Notes: generated by a model not told the origin, from the letters alone. Shown: positions 50,470 to 63,895, numbered from the stretch's first letter. The stretch is 64,000 nt of DNA from Lingula anatina (GCF_001039355.2 NW_019775069.1:379381-443380); one strand, 5' to 3'. Numbers and translations: made by a program.

Positions 50470-50527
50470 ACGAATTAAGCCAGGCTTTACAAAGCCGGTG
50501 ACCTAAAAATGGCGGACGTACATGAAA

Positions 50528-50528
50528 N
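50528..50528. other. Single N at the start of duplicated unit copy 2
   Basis: The unknown base is followed at once by poly-G and by sequence matching 41131 onward. Like the N at 5730 it sits exactly on a duplication boundary, which suggests a contig join. Confidence 0.8.
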
Positions 50529-51253
50529 GGGGGGGGCAGTCATAATTATTATTCATATAGCACGCAAGGGCTATATAGATAAGTCAAGGAAAAGCATAAG
50601 TTGTTTACTAGACCTTGTAGAAATTATTTGGACCACGTAGAAATTCACAAGACACGTAAAAACTAAAAAGAGGAAAAAAAAAAAAAGAAAATTACAAAAA
50701 TACGCTCACTACCCGTTATTTACGTGTTTAAATTTACTTACACAAAAACTGATAATTTTCAATAATCAATAATTATCAATAAACAGTGCGTATTTAAAAA
50801 AAACTCACCATTTCTGCCATTCCTTTAACTATAAATTTCAAGTAGCAAAAGTGTAAATAACTAATCAAAAAAAGAAGAATATACTATGTGTTCCTTCAAC
50901 GGAGACACTGTGCTGAATGAAATAAAGTGCAAACTCATGGTGCACCACCCTGAATGAAAAGTTGTCATTTATGCAAATGAATGGCCATTGCATTAGATGA
51001 GCTAATAGATTCACCCGGCTCCTCAACCTCAATAAAAGTAAAGTAAACCTTACAATTCATGTGGATCAGTTTTCAGTCATCTTTTTATCTAAAGGTGCGT
51101 TTGTTTGGCTTTCTTGGAAGAATGATAATACCGCGACTGGCGCTTCGAACAATAGGACAATGGGCTTGTATTTCGCATACAGGTTTGCCTTTATTTTCAT
51201 ACGTTTCGGTGCGTTCTTCCTATTGTTCAAAGCGCCAGCCGTGGTATAAGTCA

Positions 51254-51385
51254 ACCCTCTACCAGGGCGACAGATTGATTTTTCACTTATATTCATAGAT
51301 ATGACTCTAGATAAATAGACAGTCATTTTGGTCTGCTGTCAGCCAAAAATGTCCACAATAATAACAGCGGCCCTGGTAGAGGGTA
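51254..51385. mobile_element. 132-bp element with exact 10-bp target duplication, family 5
   Basis: Ends accctctaccagggc and gccctggtagagggt are inverted. It is flanked by identical gtataagtca decamers (51244-51253 and 51386-51395). Copy 1 (41892-41905) has a single ggtatgagtca and no element. Confidence 0.88.
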
Positions 51386-51402
51386 GTATAAGTCACTTAC
51401 AA

Positions 51403-51726
51403 CAACTCGTCGTCCACTGTATGCGACATACAAGAGAGAACTAGAAAAGCACTCCGAGAGCGCAGATCTCCGCCAAGGCAGCAATTTTTGATTATTATTG
51501 ATTGATAATTGATCCGGATCACTACCAAAAACTATTCATCTCTTCCTTGGCCCACTTCTGACAGTTCCTGAAAATTTCATCAAAATCGGTCCATAACTTT
51601 TTGAGTTATGTTGATGACAGACAAACAGGGGTGAAAACATAACCTCCTTGGCGGAGGTAATTATATCTCGTCTGCGCCTCGATATAATGACGCTATTGTA
51701 TGTCGCAACAGTGGACGACTCGTGTT
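51403..51726. mobile_element. Family 3 element carrying a nested insertion
   Basis: Outer ends: cgtcgtccactgtatgcgac at the left and gtcgcaacagtggacgact at the right. The copy 1 counterpart (41948-42037) is about 90 bp, so the ~220 bp in the middle is an insertion. Confidence 0.8.
51441..51660. mobile_element. Nested ggcggagg-type interspersed repeat
   Basis: Starts with gcgcagatctccgccaagg and ends with cctccttggcggaggt, around a core with tcatcaaaatcggtccataa and ttttgagttatgttg. As I recall, closely similar non-coding repeats occur in many marine invertebrate genomes. A weaker relative may lie in the protease intron (gatctccaccaagg near 58280, ttggcggaga near 58423). Confidence 0.75.
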
Positions 51727-52628
51727 GTATCTAGTACTTCAATAATTTTCCTTATAACTGCTGTAAAGTTCTTCCAAGAATACAGCGTACCTGGAAATAC
51801 GTCTAACAATTACTGCCATCTAATTTGATGACGAGTGTATAACATGCACCGCTGAAGGAAGAAACTCGACCCATACCAAAAGTTTATCAGCCAAAGAAAT
51901 ATGATGTTTTCTTTTAATGTTCATTCTTATCTTATTACGACTTAAGGTTCTATATACCGGTACAGACAGTATACTACCGGTAATGTATTTTATAAGTAAT
52001 CGTTTCATTTCGAAATGTCACAGGCATTATACATGTACAATAAATCAATCATTTGAGATCAGTTAACGTGGTTATTATATGAGATATAAATTAAGTGTTG
52101 TCAATAGTTGGATTATATAAACCTTGGGCATATTCGTTGTTATGTCTAAGCAAGGAAGTTGAAGGCGTCCTTGGTCCAAGGATTTACAGACAACTGCATG
52201 TATATGTATCAACATTTTAAAAGACAAAGTCATGATCCAAAACGTGCCCTACTGATAAGTAGGTATTCAATACCTGTCAGCTAAAAGAAATAGGAGATAC
52301 TTTTAACCTGTGAAATGAAGTTGTGATACGTTTCTGTCCTTTGCTAATATGATAAGTGTGTAAAATGAGTGTGGGGAGAAAGATAAGAGGAAGAATAACA
52401 ATTGCAGTCTAAACTATGTACTAGTATAAACATTCACGTGAGGGACTGTCGTGGTTCTTTGTTATTGCTGTGGTTAAAGACTGGAGAGAGAGGGTCCTTA
52501 AAAATACATGTTTGTGTCAAGTTCACCGAGGCCGTTACTGCAATATGCCAGCATCCCCTTCCCCCTCTCTTTCTCATTCTCACTCTTTCAGTCCTTAAAT
52601 TTGTCGCCTGCGCACACGTCCACACTCA

Positions 52629-52629
<1 letters not shown>

Positions 52630-52681
<52 letters not shown>
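52630..52681. repeat. (CT)n microsatellite
   Basis: Longer counterpart of 43170-43215. Confidence 0.95.
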
Positions 52682-52683
<2 letters not shown>

Positions 52684-53011
52684 GCCCCTCTTCTATTTGC
52701 TCATGCATTGGACACATACATGTAAACATGCATAGGGTCTATAAGTTGCTGAAATAAAAGGTTTTTGCACAACAAAATGACCAAATAAAATGGAAGATGA
52801 AAAGGCTTTACCTCACTTGTCATTTGTATAAACTGTATATACATTTAGATGAACGTGGTCTTAATGTGAGATATTTGGTATACGAGTTATGTAGAGTAGA
52901 TTAAAGGGCGCAAGAAATGTGGCTTATAAAAAAAGACAAAAAAGACAGCTAGATAGGATCTCCGGTAGGAGCGCTATCAGACCTTTTACAAGCAGTGAAA
53001 AAAAAAAAACA

Positions 53012-53034
53012 CGCACACACACACACACACACAC
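53012..53034. repeat. (CA)n microsatellite, copy 2 only
   Basis: CA-rich expansion, continuing as acacacac to 53051. Copy 1 has no CA run at the matching place (43545). Confidence 0.9.
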
Positions 53035-53868
53035 ATGTACACACACACACAAAACCCCAGTTCCAGAGGACCAGTTAAAAGCGGAGTCCTGATTCTTGGC
53101 CTGGGCCAAGGTATACCCATAGGAACAGTATTTTTAACCAACAGAGGTACAACTGCCGTTAGGAATGGACCCGGCGATTTCACTGTCACGAAAAGCGTCA
53201 TTGGAGGCATGTCTGGTTTTCTGAATTTCTTCTTGGTGCTGTGAGCAGACTCCATAATTTATGTCAAGTTCGGAAGAGATTACCTGAAGACTGTGACTCG
53301 GGAACTGTTGCACAGGGCGGTCCACCTTTGGGCTGCCATTCCTTGTGAAGCTTAAGCTTGTTCTAGTTTGGTGTTCTTCAGAGAAAGCTAGCTGCTGAAT
53401 TATATGAAATACAGCGACAGGAATGGTGCCATTTGCGTTACGGTCTTACTTTTTTGTTACAATTTGGCGATGGCCCATCTTAACTTGATCACAGAACACA
53501 ATAATTATCCGGTGACCAGTAGTTTAAAAATTGTATTATACGAATATTGACTTTGGGTGAAGTCGTCTCGGAGATTTATTGATCCGATACTTGGATAATT
53601 GACCAAAGCAGACAATTTGAGCATAGCTGGGGTGGCTTAGAAAATCAGTTTTTTTTTGTAAAATGGTGCAGCTCAGCATACATATTGAATGGAAGCATAC
53701 CCTGTATGTCGTAAGTAGATCTTGCAGCACATAACAGGTGGTAGACAAGCTGGTTCGTTACGAACTAATGATCTAAGTAAGTATAGTCTGGAAGTTTACC
53801 TCAAACTAAGGATGCATACCAAATGATGTAGACTACATTGACGTCTAAAACCTTACCTCACTGTATGT

Positions 53869-54900
53869 GTTTTAACACGCAAAAACGTTATTTTAATGCA
53901 GCGTTCAGTAATTTGAAAAGTTTGCAACAGAATAAAAGTTGAGAAAATTCCCGATGTTTTCATTCAATAGAATTACCACCTGGGAATGGAAAAGATGCCA
54001 ATATCGGCAGATATAGACGTATTCTAGTTAGAATGGTTCTGTTTTGAATGGAGATCGAATTGATGTAATGGCCTTTCCTTATAAAGCGTACAATGTATAA
54101 CTTAAAATTAATTATTTTTCTTTTCTGAGGTTGCTTCTTTCTCTAAACGTGCTTAGATCAGATAATCTGGCCAAATTGCTTTATACCTATTCATCCACTC
54201 ATTATTTCATTGGCTTTTTTGTACTCGATAGAGATTTAGCAGATATTTTTTATTCATCATATTAGCCTTGCAAGGATACGCCTTGGAGACACGCTATGGA
54301 TAAATGTCCTCTAAATTTTTTAAATATAGCTGTTCATTTCATAACATTTGCACCGAGTGGATTGGGTAAAATATACGGGAGTGATGAAGAATAAAACAGT
54401 ACGCAATTCAGCAAATGTTCCTAAAGGGTAGGAAAACAAATAAACTTACAAACAATTAACCAGTCAAATCTAATCGTTTACTACTTGGTGCCCCTACCGA
54501 TAGTTAAAAAACATCGAAATCCACCTTCAAACGAAAGACTGCCATCAGAAAGGAGTGTGCGCCTATTTTATTTTATTTTGATTTATTTTTAAACAAAATT
54601 GGTAACTCAGCTGTAAAAAGATTAATCACGACACACACTTAATGACCTCATGTCTAACTTACGGTTCTTCCACGCGTCATTTAATGGACTGAAACCACAC
54701 GTTTTTCGTGCTTTATTTAACAAGGTGACATTTGAATGGTGTACATAAATCGTCGTTTCCGAAGCTTTAACTTAAACGGACTCAAGCGAATATCGAGCCT
54801 CTTGAAAGGAGTGATCAACGGATCTTGATTTGTGCAGGTTGAACACATTCTTCAAAGCTGACCACAGTGAGACGGCCGATTTGAGAGACGAACCGCAATC
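53869..54900. other. 5' flank of the S8 protease
   Basis: Sequence present only in copy 2 because copy 1 lost it in the deletion. It should hold the protease promoter. I see no convincing TATA box and no other gene. Confidence 0.45.
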
Positions 54901-57900
54901 ATGAAACTGTCTCTGTTTCTTGCCTCCATGCTTTTGGCTCTTTTAGCGTTAGAGCAGGTGGGTGCCAATGATGCCAATGATTCCAATGAGACAGACAAAA
55001 TGCCACCTGGACTGAAGTTGAAGAAGGAAAAAATCCCCAAGAACCGAAGACTTAAGAACATGAAGAAGGAAAATCCCGCAGAAATGAAAAAGATGATGAG
55101 GGAAAAAGGGCTGATAGACATCTCCGAGGAAGACGGTTTAGGTAAGTTTCAAACATGTGTCATGTGAAAGAAATTTTTGTCATATTTCAACTAGTCTAAT
55201 TCAAACTGACAGCAAAGTTAAGCAAAGTCTGTCACACTGGGAGAGTGGGCGGTGCCTCTTCATTTGATATTTTGGTCACCATTATCGTTGCTGTTGCAAA
55301 CATTATACCTATGCTAATTTATATAAAGCGAGAAGTTAAAAGAAAAACTGGATCTGTTTGAAACACAATTCCTCATATCGCTTTGAAAATCCACCTTTAA
55401 ATTAAGCACTACTAGGTGTTTATAATTGCACCACCGGCAAGGCGCTGGCGGTACACATGGTTTCAGTCTCCGTTTCGTTGGCTCCACTGGCTCCGTTGTC
55501 GTCGCAATGCATCATTGTCTGAAATTTGCACAATTAAATGCTAAATATCTCCCAAAACCGATGAATTTTGGAAAATTACTATAGATGTCCGCCCGAAAGT
55601 CACATGCGTAGATTTCAAATATGTACTTGGACTTGACCTTTGACCTTTATTTTAAAGGTTTTAGCACAGTTTTGCATTTCAAACAGTTGGACTATTTAAA
55701 ATTTATAAATACATTTATCAATTATATTGCATTTTCGTCGCTGATATTTACAAATACTTACAAGGTATGTATTTATTTTCCATTATTATCCCTTACATAT
55801 GGAATAAGACCTGGTATATGATATAATTAATTAGATAGAGGTTTTGTTACACTTCTGTCATTATTGTGCATTTCTCGTGCTTCAGAATTTTATACCATTT
55901 ACTTATCAAAGTTTTGAGTCATCACTTTATATTTCTAATATGACTGGTATTTGATATTTTCTATATTTATGAACGTTTTTGTTATTACTTTTCATTTCTA
56001 ATGACCGTGCTGTTTTGTGTAATCTATTTATCAATGTTAAACCGTATTTCTTGTGCCGTTGCATTTTGATGCCTTCTAAATATTCTTTGTAGTGCCCCTG
56101 ATCACCGCTAAGGATGGTTCTAACGTTCCCAATCAGTACATTGCCCGTCTTCTGCCTGGTGGAAAGTACGGAAAAAGTAGGTGCACCCCAATGAATATGG
56201 CAATATATATATCAATAAGTAAAATTCGGCTTAATCGTTGTGTACAACGATGATTTGAAAAGCATTAAAAATCCAACTACCTACGTTTTGTAAAAGATGA
56301 AAAAGAAAAACTGATGGGTCATTGAACTCAATGTAAATGTCTTAACTACATTTATGTGATAAGTATTTAGGGCCTGAGGCCTACCTATCATTCAAAACAA
56401 ACTTTAGTACCGTATGCTGCATATGTGTGAGAATGGATACTAGATTTTATTATATCAACTTTTTTTTGCTCATGTGTTTTGGCTCTTGCTCCCTAAAACT
56501 ACTAGGATACAATTTACACAATTTTTTCTATCGTTCAAAAGTTGATCCCACCTCAAAATGTTACTGTGGAATTGTTTTTATCCCCTAAATACCGAGATAC
56601 ATATAAATCTCTCTGTGTAAACCAAAATATCGCGGGGTTTCATGAGAATTGCTTAAAAGTATAGGGCTACTAAAACATTGTGTAAAAACCATGCGGAAGA
56701 CCATTTTCGACTGCTTTGGTTGGAAAAAAAAGCTGAAGTAACGCAATTTTTGTGTCACGACATGTGAAATTACAATCACCAATTTTTGCATTGATTAATT
56801 TAAAAAATGAAGAATTTTACAAATGAAATTTTAAAAAAGAAATATAAAAATGCTAATTGGCAATAGTGAAGTAAATGAAAACTTTTAAGTCTGTCTGTAA
56901 AGACACATGATTTCTAATACCTGTTTAATCTGTGTGTTTTTTATGACATATACTTAAGTGCTTTTGTGATAGGAATGGTAGTCCTAGGAATGGAAGTGTC
57001 GAGCCCAATACCTGTAGGATTATAACGGGCTAGGGTTAACAAGAATCGATTAATTATAACTTTTCTAATAATCAATATATATTCAATATACCAATTTTAC
57101 ATTTACAATTACAATATCGATTTTACACCCATTTCAGTTCGCAGAATCTTGAAAGGGAGAGGTTCCCAAAAAAGAGTGAAGTTTAGCAGGAAAGATAGCT
57201 ACGTCATACTTAGGAATATAAGTGCTAGGTATGATATGCAACTCATTTCTTATCAGCTAAGAGCTTCGGTTGAGATTATAAAGGCTGTTTTATTTTCGAA
57301 ATAACTGTTATTCAGAATTTGGTTTTATATTATCTTCAATACGATGTCCATATTATCTTTATTTATATTTTTATCCAATTTGATTTTATAGATATCACAT
57401 TTAAAATTTATCGATATATATATATCTGCACGTCCACGATACTGGGTAACAACACTGGGGCATGGGCAACATGGCGCCGATCTTGGGAGCACGCTTTCCG
57501 CTTAGAATATGCATCGCATTTTGCTTTATATTCATAATTTTTGGAAAATGTAAAATTTGACACATACAAAAATTATCAGGAATGGGTGCCCTTAAGATCA
57601 CAAAGTTAGGAAAGCATGCTGCGATCCTGAATCGGCGGAAACGATGGTAATACACACCAACCCGTTTTCTTCACCCATCAAAATTTGCGACGAAGAGCAA
57701 TTTTGCTTGTTTTTTTTTTGTGTGTGCCGTAAATGATCCCTGAGGCGACCAAAAACATGACAATACCACTCTGAGCGCTTTTTTTCCCATGAGATACAGC
57801 TGCAAGATGCAGATTTGTGTTATGTTTTACTGTTGCTGAAGTATTTCTCACTTTATAACCAGTGACCTCCAAAAACTTCGCCAGCTTTCTGACGTCATTG

Positions 57901-59429
57901 AGGACAAGATAGAGAAATTTCGCTGGACCTGAGTCATTGTGAAGGGTACTTCAGGGCTGATGAGACATGGGTAATTGTTACTCCCTTCCACGGACCCTCC
58001 TAGCTGTTGTATCGATTAGTTCCCAAATTGGCTGAAGGTCATTAAACATTTTAAAACAGCTATAGGGGACTGTGGTGGAGATTTTGTCAGTTTAAGAGAA
58101 TTCATATTTTGTTTTATGTGCCTGTATAACATTTCAATGTTTCATATTTCATTTGTCTTATCAAGAGACTATGAACAGCTGTTCTCTGTTCATTTCCTCC
58201 AATCTCTCTCCTGATGATTATATGGCATCTTAATTAAGCATAAAGGTGTTTTAAGAAAAAGAGATACAAGACTACAGATCTCCACCAAGGATAGGCAAAA
58301 ACAAACGAATTGTTATTTTGATGTTGAAGACCTGGATTGTTTTATATTGCTATCAATTCTTTTTCTCCTAACCGTCTATCTCTAACCGTCTAACTGAAGC
58401 CTATAAAAACGATATCCTTAGTTGGCGGAGAAAGGGATTCTGTTCAAATGACGTATCTTCTTTTTGATTCAGAATTTGGACAGAATCAACTATTATTATT
58501 GGGATTATAACTTTGCTACCTGGGCGCTTGGCTCTGGTATAGACGCATACGTTATGGACACTGGAATTAACCCTTATCACAGTGACTTCGGAGGAAGAGT
58601 GTCGTCAGGTATGTGACATTAAACTGAAATTACATGACAAGGGGGTGGGGAGAGAGATAACAAATGCAAAATTAGAAGGAAGGAGGCCTATATACATTTT
58701 TTTATTACAGGCTGGTATGCAAGTCGTTTTACAAATAGTAGAGACTACGATGGCCATGGTACCCATGTGGCCAGTACCTTAGGAGGCGCCACCTATGGAG
58801 TAGCCAAGGAGGTCAACATCATCCCAGTCAAGGTATGCGCTGATAAAAGAAGTTGCTATTATTCGGACATGGTGGAAGGACTTTACTGGATAAAGTCACG
58901 GGTTCAACGATACAAGCGTCTATCAGTAATTAATATATCAATCAGTGGTCCGTATGTATCCTACGTAAATGATGCCGTATACGCAGCATTGTATGCAGGC
59001 ATCCCAGTGGTAGTCAGCGCTGGAAATGACGACATGGACAATGCATGTTATAAAACCCCAGCAAGCGTACAAGGAGCCCTCACAGTTGGTGCCACCCAGA
59101 TGAATGATTACGTGGCTTCATTTAGTAACATTGGACCATGCGTCGATATTTACGCTCCAGGGACGAAAATAACGGCCGCCGATTACGCGAACAACTACGG
59201 TGGGATTGAGTCTGATGGGACGTCAATGGCGTCCCCTCTCGTCGCCGGTGCAGTCGCGGGCTTGTTGCAGGTTTTCTGCGACGCTGGGTATTATAGCGTT
59301 CCGTCGACAAGCCTTGTTGATGACATCAACTATAACATCATCGAGTTTGCAGAGAAGGGTACAGTGAGGGGACTCCCGTCAACCAACAACAACAATGTTA
59401 TGCTTCAAACCATGTGCCTTAATACGTAA
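54901..59429 (+). CDS. Secreted S8 family serine protease (proteinase K-like) with propeptide; exon 4 donor defective
   Basis: Subtilisin-like endopeptidase. Exons: 54901-55141, 56093-56176, 57138-57228, 57863-57929, 58473-58608, 58711-59429, giving 445 residues if joined. Signal peptide MKLSLFLASMLLALLALEQ, then a lysine-rich segment and an inhibitor-I9-like propeptide (QYIARLLPGGKYGKI to LSDVIEDKIEKF). The catalytic domain starts near NLDRIN. Triad: Asp190 in VMDTGIN, His222 in DGHGTHVAS, Ser378 in DGTSMASP; oxyanion Asn in SAGNDD. Exon 4 should end at a codon boundary after RWT, but the next bases are TGAGTCATT, giving a TGA in frame and no GT donor. One missing G would restore GTGAGT exactly there. 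The assembled allele is therefore either disabled or carries a one-base error. The intact catalytic exons suggest recent function. Confidence 0.85.
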
Positions 59430-60775
59430 ACCTGAACCCCAAACATCCTGCGAATGAACGATAAAAGTACTAGATGACCGCAGTAGCTTCTTAAAACTTT
59501 TCTTTAAATATCTTCCTTGAAATATGGTTTGCCTTCAATGTTTCTAATAGTTAATTGTCATAGTTTTTCTTGGTGATATCTTTAAGGAAGTACCAGTAGT
59601 GAGGTTAGAACTTCTACAGTAGTTATATTAGGAATTTCTTAGCCGAAGTCTAGGTATAAACAATTACTGTCGTAGTGTTTATTCACAAGCACTTCAAACG
59701 AACCAGAACCAGAATACACAGATATGTTGGGACCTTTAGGTTTATGATAGTGAACTATCGTTTCAACAAGATATTCTTCTGCAGCATAAAAAAAAAATAT
59801 GTGACGGTCTACAATGTTTTAAAATCATTGCTTTTGATGTTAAGTATTTATAGGGTGCACGAGGATCCTGATCTTTTAGCACAGCAGCTGGTTCGCATAA
59901 ATCTAGCTTTACTGGGATAACTTTAAGGGGCTCCTCTAACTCTCATTAGCGATATTCCACTTGTAAAATTAAATGTGAGATTTATAAAACAAACGTGTTA
60001 TTTCTGTCTTGTAATTCAACTGCTAATAAATAAAATAAATGCACACAAATGTTGGTATGTTTAGTTTATTTCTCTTTATAACGACACTAAATTGTGTTTT
60101 GCAATTGAAAGCCATTACTTGATAGAATTTGTAACCTATTTTTTATACCTACAGTTTTGTTGAATAATATCGAACTTCAAGATCACACAAAGATACAGTT
60201 ATTATAGACCGCTAGATGGCATTGAGTTCGACCACACTGCCATTGAGTACCAACAATGATTAATGGTGATTATAACAATTGTAAAAGAATAAGCTAACGG
60301 TACGGAAAATTTTAGGCTTGTGTCTGAGAATTTTCATATTTATTTGTAAAAGAATACTTGGGGATTGTGTTCGAAGAAATGATTTAGGTGAGGATTTGAA
60401 TTTTTAAAAGAATCGATGCCGAAATGAAACAAGGCTATCTAACTTTTAGATAAACTGACTGTGTTGGTAAACTCAATTTTTTGCCAATATTTTGACTGCT
60501 TACAGTCACAGTTTATTTGGGCACCTGATGGGGATAGGTTATAGCACCGTACACAAACCTCATTTTCTGATGAAGTTTGTCGAAATGTTGGCTGGAAAAT
60601 AGCAGTTTATTATTTTTTCTAGAGCTATACCGACAAATAATACTTTATTGAGGGGTCCAGTATGCTTCCCATTCTTTTATTTTTATACATACTTTTGTGT
60701 AAAAATAATGCTTACATGAAAATTGAATGGTCACTTTAGAATCTGGTTGCTTACAACGTGTAACTTGAAGTTCAT
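59430..60775. other. Intergenic between tail-to-tail genes, copy 2
   Basis: 3' flanks of the protease (+) and the repeat-protein gene (-), matching 44758-46301. No gene is seen. Confidence 0.55.
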
Positions 60776-63700
60776 TCACTCATCAACAAACCAATTCATC
60801 GCCACCTTATCAGCACTGTCACCACGTGACTGATGACTCCCGACCGTCCAGCGCGACATCTTTCGGTCGCCTTGAGTAGTTACGATGGTAAACCACCAAT
60901 AGGGGTTGCTCTGCAAGACGTACTCCGAACTTCCGCTGACTGCAACGCTGATGCTGTGGATGGTCTGGGCCGCCACGTGATCTCCGTTTATCGCAACGTT
61001 TTCGGCGGGAAAAGCATAATGGCCATCGGCCATTACGCAGCGGACAGAGGCGCCCTCTTTAATAGCTGATGTTAGTGCAGTTCTTGAACCTGAAAATAAT
61101 GAATAATGCCTTGAATAAGTGTTTTTTTTTAAATTATACTGGAGTTACATCTTCGTAACCAGATTTGACAATGGATTCTAGAACATGAAGTAGTTACAAA
61201 TCCGGTAATTGATTAAGTGATTGGCGCGTTTATAGTATATAGGACCTACGCGAGCCACTGTTCATGATCATTTACATTTGCGTAATATAATTATGATTAT
61301 TATTATTTTGCTATTTATAACTATCTTTCAACGTTTATTTATTTGCATGTCATTAATGGTATGGTTGTCTGTTTGGTTTCCATACAAATCAATGGATCAC
61401 GAAAATAGAAAAGAATAATAATAATAAAACAAGAAAGAAAGAAAAAACGTATTTACAAGAAAATATTAAAAACAAATGAATACTACCCTTTCCGGGTCAC
61501 GGCATTGGATGAATTCACAACGCTACAGTATATAAAACAATAATTCACAGATAATGGGAAGAAACATTGCTCGGTCATGGGTCAAAGTTTACCTGCTATT
61601 ACGGTTCCATCTGTGCCATGAGAGAGAACTTTTTTCCAGTTCTGAGTGTCCACAAACCAGTGGATTGTCCAGTGTTGCACGTCGCTTCCTCTCGCTGTGG
61701 TATCTCCCACGTTATATCTACAATGACAGTAAATAAAGGAAATAATATGCCCATACCAACAAATAAATAAAAAGTAAAAAAAACTGTGAACTTAAGGGTG
61801 TTAATTGTAGCGACGGATACTTCACTAAAAGAGCCTTGCACAGTTTTCGCAGATTGCAAAGTACTGCAAAGATTTCATTTGCATCAGGTTTAAATAGAGT
61901 TCACAATACCATTTTGGATCTTACAGGTACCTGGCACGTGTGACAGTCCCGGTGGTAGACGCCATCATGAATACCCAGTACGCGTTGTCTTGGTAACGCT
62001 CGGCATTTGCATCCATGCTGACGTGTTGTATGGACTGTGCCGTAACATGGTCATTTCTGACGTGAACGTTGTTTACGTTGGTTGCGTACCACGTGGCATC
62101 CGGATATAATATAACCATTCGGACTCGATGTCCACCTTGGACAGCCGATATCAAATCTGATTTCTTTCCAAATATTGCTTCACCCTTTGGTCCGTTAGTG
62201 TAGGCTTTCCTCCACGATGGGTCAACCATCCAGTCCATGGGTATGTTGTCACTTGTGTGCCCCCTATCGACGTGTTCTCCGACGTTCCAACGCGACATGT
62301 CACGTGATCCGGAAGTAGACAGAAGAGTGAACCACCAATAAGCGTTACTCTGGAATTTGACGTCATTTCCGGTAATCATTTGACTGACGTGGGTAAGGCA
62401 CTGTCCCATGACCTTACTGCACGTCTGTGATCCACCGCCGCTCTCCCCTCGCGGCTTGACAAGCATGTTCTGCAACGGAGCATATCCGAAATCGCCCGAA
62501 GAACTCGTGGACACGACTCTCACCTCGGCACCGTCTCTAATGTGCTGCGCCAAGGCTTCATGCCCAGTTTGATCCCCGCCTCCACTGCTATCATGGGAAT
62601 ATTTCACCGTGGCCCAGTCCTTCCTGGCAAACCATTTCAGTCTCGTGGCGGTCGTCGAGTCGCCCCGATGGACGTGAGAACCGATGTTGTAGCGTGTGGT
62701 GTAATATTTTCCAGATGTACAGAAGATGTTCCACCACCAGTAGACGTTGCCTTGAAAGGAGTTCCAACCTGAAACGAACCAGAAGCAATCCTGACACTGT
62801 TTTGATTCAGTGCTTACTGGAATATACCGAAAATATGTATTCTCTACATATTGTGTTTCTGTTGAGTACAATGTAACATATAAAAGTTAAGGTATTCTAA
62901 GGCTGTAACTAGGGTGGTATGACGAATGCTTCCTGGGGGGAGGATAAATAAGAAAATTTTCTAGAAAATTTCAACCGCACGGCAATGATGCATTAAGTTT
63001 ATACGGAATAATTTTGATAACTTACTAGCTTTGCTGACGTGCCAAAGGAATTGTCCACAAACGCTACCGCCATCTTTGACGAAAATATAGTCCGCCTCTG
63101 CCGCGTATCCTGAAGGCATCACTATACGGATACGGGCGCCATTTTGGACTGCAGTTTTCAGAGCCGCGAGGCTGCCGCCTATCACCGCTCCTGTAGCTTG
63201 GTGTTCATATAGCATCGTCCACTGACCCGACACACAAAGTCCTAGAACAAAAATATAGGAACAGTACAAAAATAAAAGTGACGCACTTCATGACGAGAGC
63301 AACATTTTTCGGATGAAAAATAATCAAGCCCAAACCCATATCTCTATATGATATGACTCATTGTACTAAAATTACAAACGGTCACTGTTAATAAGTACTT
63401 GGGGATGTTCGAGGGTTCAATATACCCGCCAATTTGGCTGGTGCAAGATCTAGCTGCTCCCAATAAAAATGAAACTAGGATTTAAATGGCATTTAAGAAA
63501 ATAAAAACAAGGGTCAAACGGTAAAAAGGTTCACTTTTTTCTTAACAAGTACCTCCCCCCCTTTTCCCTCTCTGAAATTGATGGTACAGAAATGGAAAGA
63601 CGGCGGGATGAGAATATCTTGGAATTGACATAGACTGCCTACGTGGCGTAAATACTATCCCACTCTGGCGCAAGTGGCTTTTCTGTTGCGAATGTATTGC

Positions 63701-63839
63701 AAAGGAGTAACTCGGGCGTACATGTAGCTGCTTCGCCTGAGTTAGGGCCCGTTGGTGCAACCAGGCCCACTATTTTCTTACCTTTAACGAATCCTCCTAA
63801 TGCGACAACAAGGAGGATATACTTCATTACGGAGCCCAT
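60776..63839 (-). CDS. Secreted four-repeat Trp-rich protein, copy 2
   Basis: Near-identical duplicate of the 46302-49348 gene. Exons: 63839-63782, 63241-63026, 62768-61931, 61717-61593, 61089-60776. All five exon lengths equal those of copy 1 (58, 216, 838, 125, 314), so this too encodes 516 residues. The signal peptide reads MGSVMKYILLVVALGG. Differences are scattered substitutions (for example FARKDW versus FARMDW and SQMITG versus SQAVTG) with no frameshift or stop. The exon 3 donor is GTACCT instead of GTAAAT, a weaker match to consensus that could lower splicing efficiency. The four repeats and their R-G hallmark motifs are preserved. Equal exon lengths in both copies argue that the frame is, or recently was, under selection; function unknown. 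Confidence 0.85.
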
Positions 63840-63895
63840 CTTAAAGATGATCTTCCCTCTTAACGGCAAGTTGATAATGTGGGGTTGCGCTCTTA

